A stretch of DNA of 64,000 nt from Oxyruncus cristatus (lineage: Eukaryota > Chordata > Aves > Passeriformes > Cotingidae). A program made the position numbers and the translations under genes. The notes under the pieces were generated by a model that saw only the letters and a program-made list of their open reading frames with translations, was not told where the DNA came from and did no database searches. Of this stretch, positions 59,338-64,000 are shown in pieces. The stretch is from contig VXAY01005801.1 in NCBI GenBank assembly GCA_013399855.1, forward strand, positions 1 through 64,000, in the 5' to 3' direction. Numbering within the stretch: position 1 is the first letter of the stretch; each line of letters begins with the position of its first letter.

Positions 59338-60330
59338 TAAAGAGGGAAGTGATTCCAGATTTTTGAAGCCTTTTGAATATGCCAAAACACAAGCAAATAC
59401 TTAACTGTCCTGTTTCCCTCATGGCCAACAAACTCAGAAAGCAATCCAAGTATAATCAAAACAAGTAATTATGTCTAATTATGTTCTTATTGCCTTTTAA
59501 GGAGGGATAAGAGGCCTTTTTAAGGGTAAGATCCCTGCAAATTGCTGGGAAGAAAGGTGATGGAGCAGAGGAATGAAAGTGCTTGAGGCCTGATAGCCAT
59601 GGTGTGAGATACAAAGCTTGGAGAGCAGAAGGGGGTGTGAGGTTTGGAAGAAGCTGTTTAGGAGCAATGATAAGTGTGTCTGATGTGCAGAACTAGCACC
59701 TGACAGTGCAGGAGGTGGGGGAAGGCAAGACAAGGACCTCTTTGCGTTTTTAGTTGCTGTTGGATGGGAGCAGAAGGAAACTGAAGGGCAGGCTTAGGGA
59801 GCATAGGCCAACAGTGGGTGATAAACAGCAGATATTATGTGGTTAAAATAATGAAGATCTGGCTTGTGGCTTGATTAGCAGCCTCAAATCCAGCTGTCCA
59901 GACTGAGGAGGCTTCCCAAGAAAGCTGGGGTGTGATGTAGGAGGGAAGTCTTGAACATAACGGGTATGTCATGGAATATTTGAGGTGGTTTTCTGGAAGG
60001 CTCCTCCTGTCCTTGGCTCAAGGGTCAGATAATCTGTTGATTTAAGTGTGCAGCGGAATGCAGTAACTGGCAATGCACCAAGTGACCTGGGATCCAAGAT
60101 GAAACCTTCTCTTTTCTGGAAAAGAAACCTGAATTCCAGTTAAATAGTTTAATTTAGGATGAGCTGTGCTGTGGAGTCTGGTCTCTGGAGGGTGGGGGGA
60201 GTCACTGGAGTTCATGGCAGGTAGACACTGGTGGGAGAAGAGGTGACTCGTATTTACTGGGGTATGGAGGAAGGCAGGGTCCATTGGCTTTTTAGAGGAC
60301 TCCTGAATTTTGCTGCAGGTGTGTGACAAC
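59338..60330. other. Unassigned, G/A-rich on the plus strand
   Basis: From about 59,500 to 60,330 the plus strand is rich in GGAGG, GAGGTGG and AAGGCAG words, resembling the purine-rich block at 850-1,340. No gene is evident. The last four bases (CAAC) are the left copy of the LTR target-site duplication. Confidence 0.4.
60327..60330. repeat. Left target-site duplication of the LTR
   Basis: CAAC, matching the CAAC at 61,075-61,078 on the other side of the element. Confidence 0.7.
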
Positions 60331-61074
60331 TGTTATAAATGAAGTTGATAATCAAGAATTCTTCGCAGCAACGTTATTTATTTAATAAAGAATGAGCAAA
60401 CAGCGCTGGGTGCGAGGGAGCCTAAGCCCACCAAAATCGCACACTTGTTGCCTTTGTTCAGCTCCTTTTATGCAGGATAACATCACGTATGCATTAATTG
60501 TATTACATAGACATTAGTTGTGTTACATGTGCATTAGCTGTGTCAGAAAAGTCCAGAAAGTAGGAGGGGAAATCATTAACATCATTAACATAATCCACAC
60601 CTATGGCTCCGCCTCAGAATGCCCCTTTGGGGTCTTCTTTTGGGGGTCTTTGGGGGTCTTTGGATGAAGTAAGGAGTCTTCCTCAGGCTTGAACTTTTCA
60701 ACTTTGGGACTAATTGCTGAGCTGGCACAGTCTAACTCAAAACTGGTATTGTCTCTATGAGCTTCTTATCAACTTTCAAGGTCCCTTTTCCTAAACTTCA
60801 GAGCTCCTTATCAAAACTCCAGGTTTCCTGTTCTTGCTAAGGACTTAACCAAATCTTGCCTGTGTGTTAGGAAAAGCAAGCAAGGCTATTCAATCCAGAA
60901 GTTAGTTTAACAAACAACTAAGGCTACAATTTCGTATATTGCTTTCATAAATACCAACTTTATAAGAGTGTTACAAGTTTTGCCAGCCTCGTTCCCCAGT
61001 TGCGATGTCAGCGCAGGCTCTTACTGAGGGTGTCTTTTGAATAATTAACACGAATCATCACACAGTTCCTCACA
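60331..61074 (-). mobile_element. Solo endogenous-retrovirus LTR, 744 bp
   Basis: The plus strand starts TGTTATAAATG and ends TTCCTCACA, so the element has TG...CA ends on both strands. It is flanked by CAAC at 60,327-60,330 and again at 61,075-61,078, a 4-bp target-site duplication. Read on the minus strand it has LTR order: a U3-like region with a duplicated AAAGACCCCC motif, a TATA-like GCATAAAAGG (plus strand 60,468-60,477), then about 90 bp further an ATTAAATAAATAA polyadenylation region (plus strand 60,369-60,384) and a short U5 ending ATTTATAACA. No second LTR, primer-binding site or viral gene is adjacent, so it is a solo LTR left by recombination. The 4-bp duplication fits gammaretrovirus-like (ERV1) elements; the family is not certain. 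It is regulatory DNA only and encodes no viral protein. Confidence 0.8.
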
Positions 61075-61078
61075 CAAC
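61075..61078. repeat. Right target-site duplication of the LTR
   Basis: CAAC, directly after the CTCACA end of the LTR. An exact match of both flanks supports the insertion boundaries. Confidence 0.7.
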
Positions 61079-64000
61079 TGCATAGCTTAATCAGCCTCGT
61101 TATTTGTCATCTGCCCGAAGTTCGAAAGCCAGGACTGTTCTTAGAGCTTTGGGCCCGGTAATCTCTGGTACCGCAGCCTTCACCCTGCCACAGAAGGAGC
61201 TGAACGTAGTGTGTGTTCGGGGTGTGTCGTGTGTGTATCTGTGTGAATTCTGACATGGCACTGCACTGGACTTCTCAAACAGAGCCAATGCAGAGCCCTG
61301 TCATTCCTCCAGGGTGTGCTGAACACTACTCCTGGTGTGTGGTGACCAACAGGCAAGTAGGAACGCTCACTTTGTAGAAAGGGAGACTTTGCTGTGGCGA
61401 GTTTTGGGGTGTTGAGTTTTACAAACCTTAAATGAAAACTGTCTCGGAGAAGTGGAGCTGCAGCATATAAATTCTACTTGGAAAAAAAAGTAATTTTCTT
61501 CAGTCAAAGAAATTCACTTAACGGAGTTTGGGTCACTTCCATTGTCATAACACAAGTGTTAGTGAAGATCTTGGGGCTGGTTTCCTACAAGGAGCTCTCA
61601 GAGGGGACTCTTCACAGAATATTTCCTGGTGGCGGGGAGAGATTCACACCTCTCATTCTCTCCTCTGTATTAAGTAATCCCAGTGAACACTCCTTGGAGA
61701 GAAACAACTCTGGCAAGGCAGAAACAGAGAGGTTTTGGGGATAGTATCCAGTACGTGTCTTGCAGTAAAACCATGAAACCCATCTTTGTACTTTGATAGC
61801 AAAGTATATTTTCATTATTAACACTTCAGTGTGTAACTTTAGCTCTGGGTGCATATTTTGTGAAGACAGAGGTTATCGAAGAATTAATTTAACTACTCCT
61901 GGCTGATAGAGATTGTATTTCTTTTAATCTTCTTGCGTTAGGCAGTTAATGTTACTTTTCAAATGAAGTCTGCTGGCACTGCTCTCAGGGGTTTAGGGTG
62001 TCTTTCCTCTCTCCTCTTTCTAGAGCCACCATCTGCAAAGCAGGAGTTTCAAATGCACGGTGTCACAGCCCAAACTTACCAACTGCTTGTGATTAGGCAC
62101 TCAAAACCTTCCATGAGAACAATGTTTCATAGGCTGAGTCCATGCAGGGGGGTTGGGAACGGGAATCTTTTCACGATGAATTAAAAAACGGGATTTGTAG
62201 GCGGGAATGAATTGGCTGCCCTGTTTACCCAGCCATGGCGAAGCGGTTGTGGTCCTGTGAACACATCTAATAGCTGGGTTACTTGTTAAAAATGCAGAAG
62301 AGACATTAAATAGTTAAATTTTAAATTTTAAAACGCATCTTTCACATTTAGATCCAGGGCCAGCTGTGGTGTTTTCAGTGAGGTTTTAGATGACTTGTTA
62401 CTAATGCAGAGGCAAGAAGGCCCCTGTTACTGGGGCTTCACTTTGGCTTTGCAGTGCCTGGCTCTGGCAGTGTCATCTCATCGACTCTTGCAGAATCATT
62501 TCTGCAAGAAATGCCCAGAAAATAATATGTTTAAAGAGTGGGGTGAAGAAATAATTAAAGCCAGCAACCCTTAGAAGAATATGGGCAAGCAGGAATTTCG
62601 TGCGAATTATTTCAAGGTAGCTACAGAGAACATGCTGAGGAATTTCAAATTGCAGGTGAACATTTTTTTTTTCTTTAGGAAAAAATTATGACAATTTACA
62701 TGAAGTGTTTGTGTCTTTGCTTTCTAAAAATGCTGTCTGCAAGTAAGGCTAAAAACTCGAGACCCTGATAACACAAGGACAAGAGACAGAAATGCAGCAT
62801 CAATGTTACTCTATTTTTGATGTGTCTGTTTATGCTGGAATAGATCCAGCAGCTGTGAAAAGGGAATCAAGTGTTGTGAGCATGTTTGATCTTGAAATTT
62901 GGTCTTAAAATTCCTCATATTGCTGAAAGGTTTTACCCGGGGAGAGGAGAATAATAAAATCCAACTCAACTGTGCCAGTCCTGTTGTGTGAGAGCTCTTT
63001 AGTACAGGAGGATTGAGTAAATCCAGGAATCCATAGGCTGAGCTATGTGTTAAGTGCTCAGGAAGTGTTAGTGAAATAAAACCTGTAGTAGTCTTCTGTT
63101 TTCTAGAAGATCCAAAACCAGAGAGAGTGTTCTGTTTGCATTGTAAATTATTCAGTGTAGTACCAGATCAGCCAAATATTTGCTTATGCTTGAATTCTTC
63201 CTCAGGAAAGCATTTAAACAGATATTTGCCCTCAGTAAACAGAGTTATTCGTGCTTGCTGCTGAACTAAAGCCAGAGCTGGCTTACATGGGTTTAACTCA
63301 AAGGTAAAGGCTTCCTTCACTGGCTTTTCCCGTGGTTATAAGGAGGTGCTGTGGGATGGGCTCGAGAGGGAGTTTGTGGGCTGATATTGAGCCTTCCAGG
63401 ATGTCCTGAACTAACCGAGGGGATCCCTGAGCTGGAATGGTGGTTTATTTTTCCGGTTAAGCCCAAAGCGATGGGGGGGTCTCCAGGAGTGCAGATGTGC
63501 TCCAGATGTGCACCCTCGGTGAATGGCTCAGGACCTTGCTGGAGTTCACAACTAACACCCCCGAGATACTGAGTGGAAATCATGGATGTGAATTTGTAGG
63601 GCACCAGAAGAAGTGACTGTGGTGTTGAATGGCACTGAGGCATACCAGAATTTGGGGGGTTTTTGTCTGTTCTTGTGTTTAAATAATAGTTTAGAAGTTT
63701 ATTCTGTTGGCAGTTCCACGTAATTGTTTGGGCAAACAAAAATAAACCATTTGGGGCACACAGTTTAATGAACTGTAGCTTTAACCAAGCCAGGAAGGCT
63801 GTCAGACTGTAAAGCAAATCCATCTCCTTTTTTTGCTTCTGCAAGAGGCTTTTTCCCCTGTTTCTGCTGACGTTTCTGATTTATTATGGCACCAGTTCTC
63901 TAGAATAAACATTTACACTTCAGAGACTCCCTATTTTGTGTCCACAATCTTTGAGTTCATCAGATCAGTAATAATATAGATGAGCCTTATAATAAAACTG
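61079..64000. other. Unassigned DNA at the right edge
   Basis: No CR1 copy, LTR or convincing exon lies in these 2.9 kb. The 175-codon minus frame at 63,317-63,844 has no splice context, and its peptide resembles nothing I know. AT-rich non-repetitive parts (for example 62,280-62,700) may be conserved non-coding DNA. Confidence 0.4.

Noticed and set aside
63317..63844. 175-codon minus-strand frame
   Set aside because: No splice context, no recognisable motif, and unconvincing composition. Left unannotated but noted.
1..64000. tRNA, rRNA or snRNA genes
   Set aside because: I saw no cloverleaf-forming B-box segment or conserved rRNA or snRNA sequence on either strand by reading; a covariance-model scan could not be run.

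Overview
This is vertebrate nuclear DNA, almost certainly from a bird. At least 29 dispersed fragments have the 3' end of the CR1 non-LTR retrotransposon, many ending in the diagnostic ATTCTRTG-type octamer tail. They total about 7 kb (roughly 11% of the window), 14 on the plus strand and 15 on the minus strand. There are no Alu-like or poly(A)-tailed SINEs, no operons and no bacterial signals. CR1 also occurs in crocodilians and turtles; the CR1 types and their dense spacing fit a neoavian bird best, but the species, chromosome and host gene cannot be read from the sequence.

No complete protein-coding gene is visible and no exon of a known gene was recognised. Nearly all longer open frames lie in CR1 copies or in low-complexity DNA. 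The window therefore looks intergenic, or like the inside of very large introns. The best gene-related signals are: a CpG island at about 10.49-10.99 kb (promoter candidate); a 92-bp candidate coding exon at 20,771-20,862 with good splice sites; a candidate 5' exon ending in a near-consensus donor at 30,954; and a candidate first coding exon at 45,613-45,755 whose 26-codon frame looks like a signal peptide and runs in phase into a splice donor. Weaker exon candidates are at 15,924-16,077, 26,927-27,099 and 27,286-27,372. All lie on the plus strand, but nothing proves they belong to one gene.

Layout: 0-3 kb unassigned DNA with a purine-rich block; 3-8 kb free of CR1; 8-10.4 kb three CR1 copies; 10.5-11 kb CpG island; 13-26.7 kb nine CR1 fragments, a possible LTR-element remnant (16.7-17.3 kb) and a 189-bp assembly gap inside a CR1 copy; 26.7-35.2 kb a CR1-free stretch holding candidate exons and AT-rich blocks that look like conserved non-coding DNA; 35-59.4 kb CR1-dense, including the longest copy (46.2-47.0 kb) and a 69-bp gap beside a C tract; 60,331-61,074 a solo endogenous-retrovirus LTR with a 4-bp target-site duplication; 61-64 kb unassigned.

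I found no sign of a novel multi-gene system. The useful leads are the candidate promoters and exons, the intact solo LTR, two gaps, and a clustering of CR1 truncation points.
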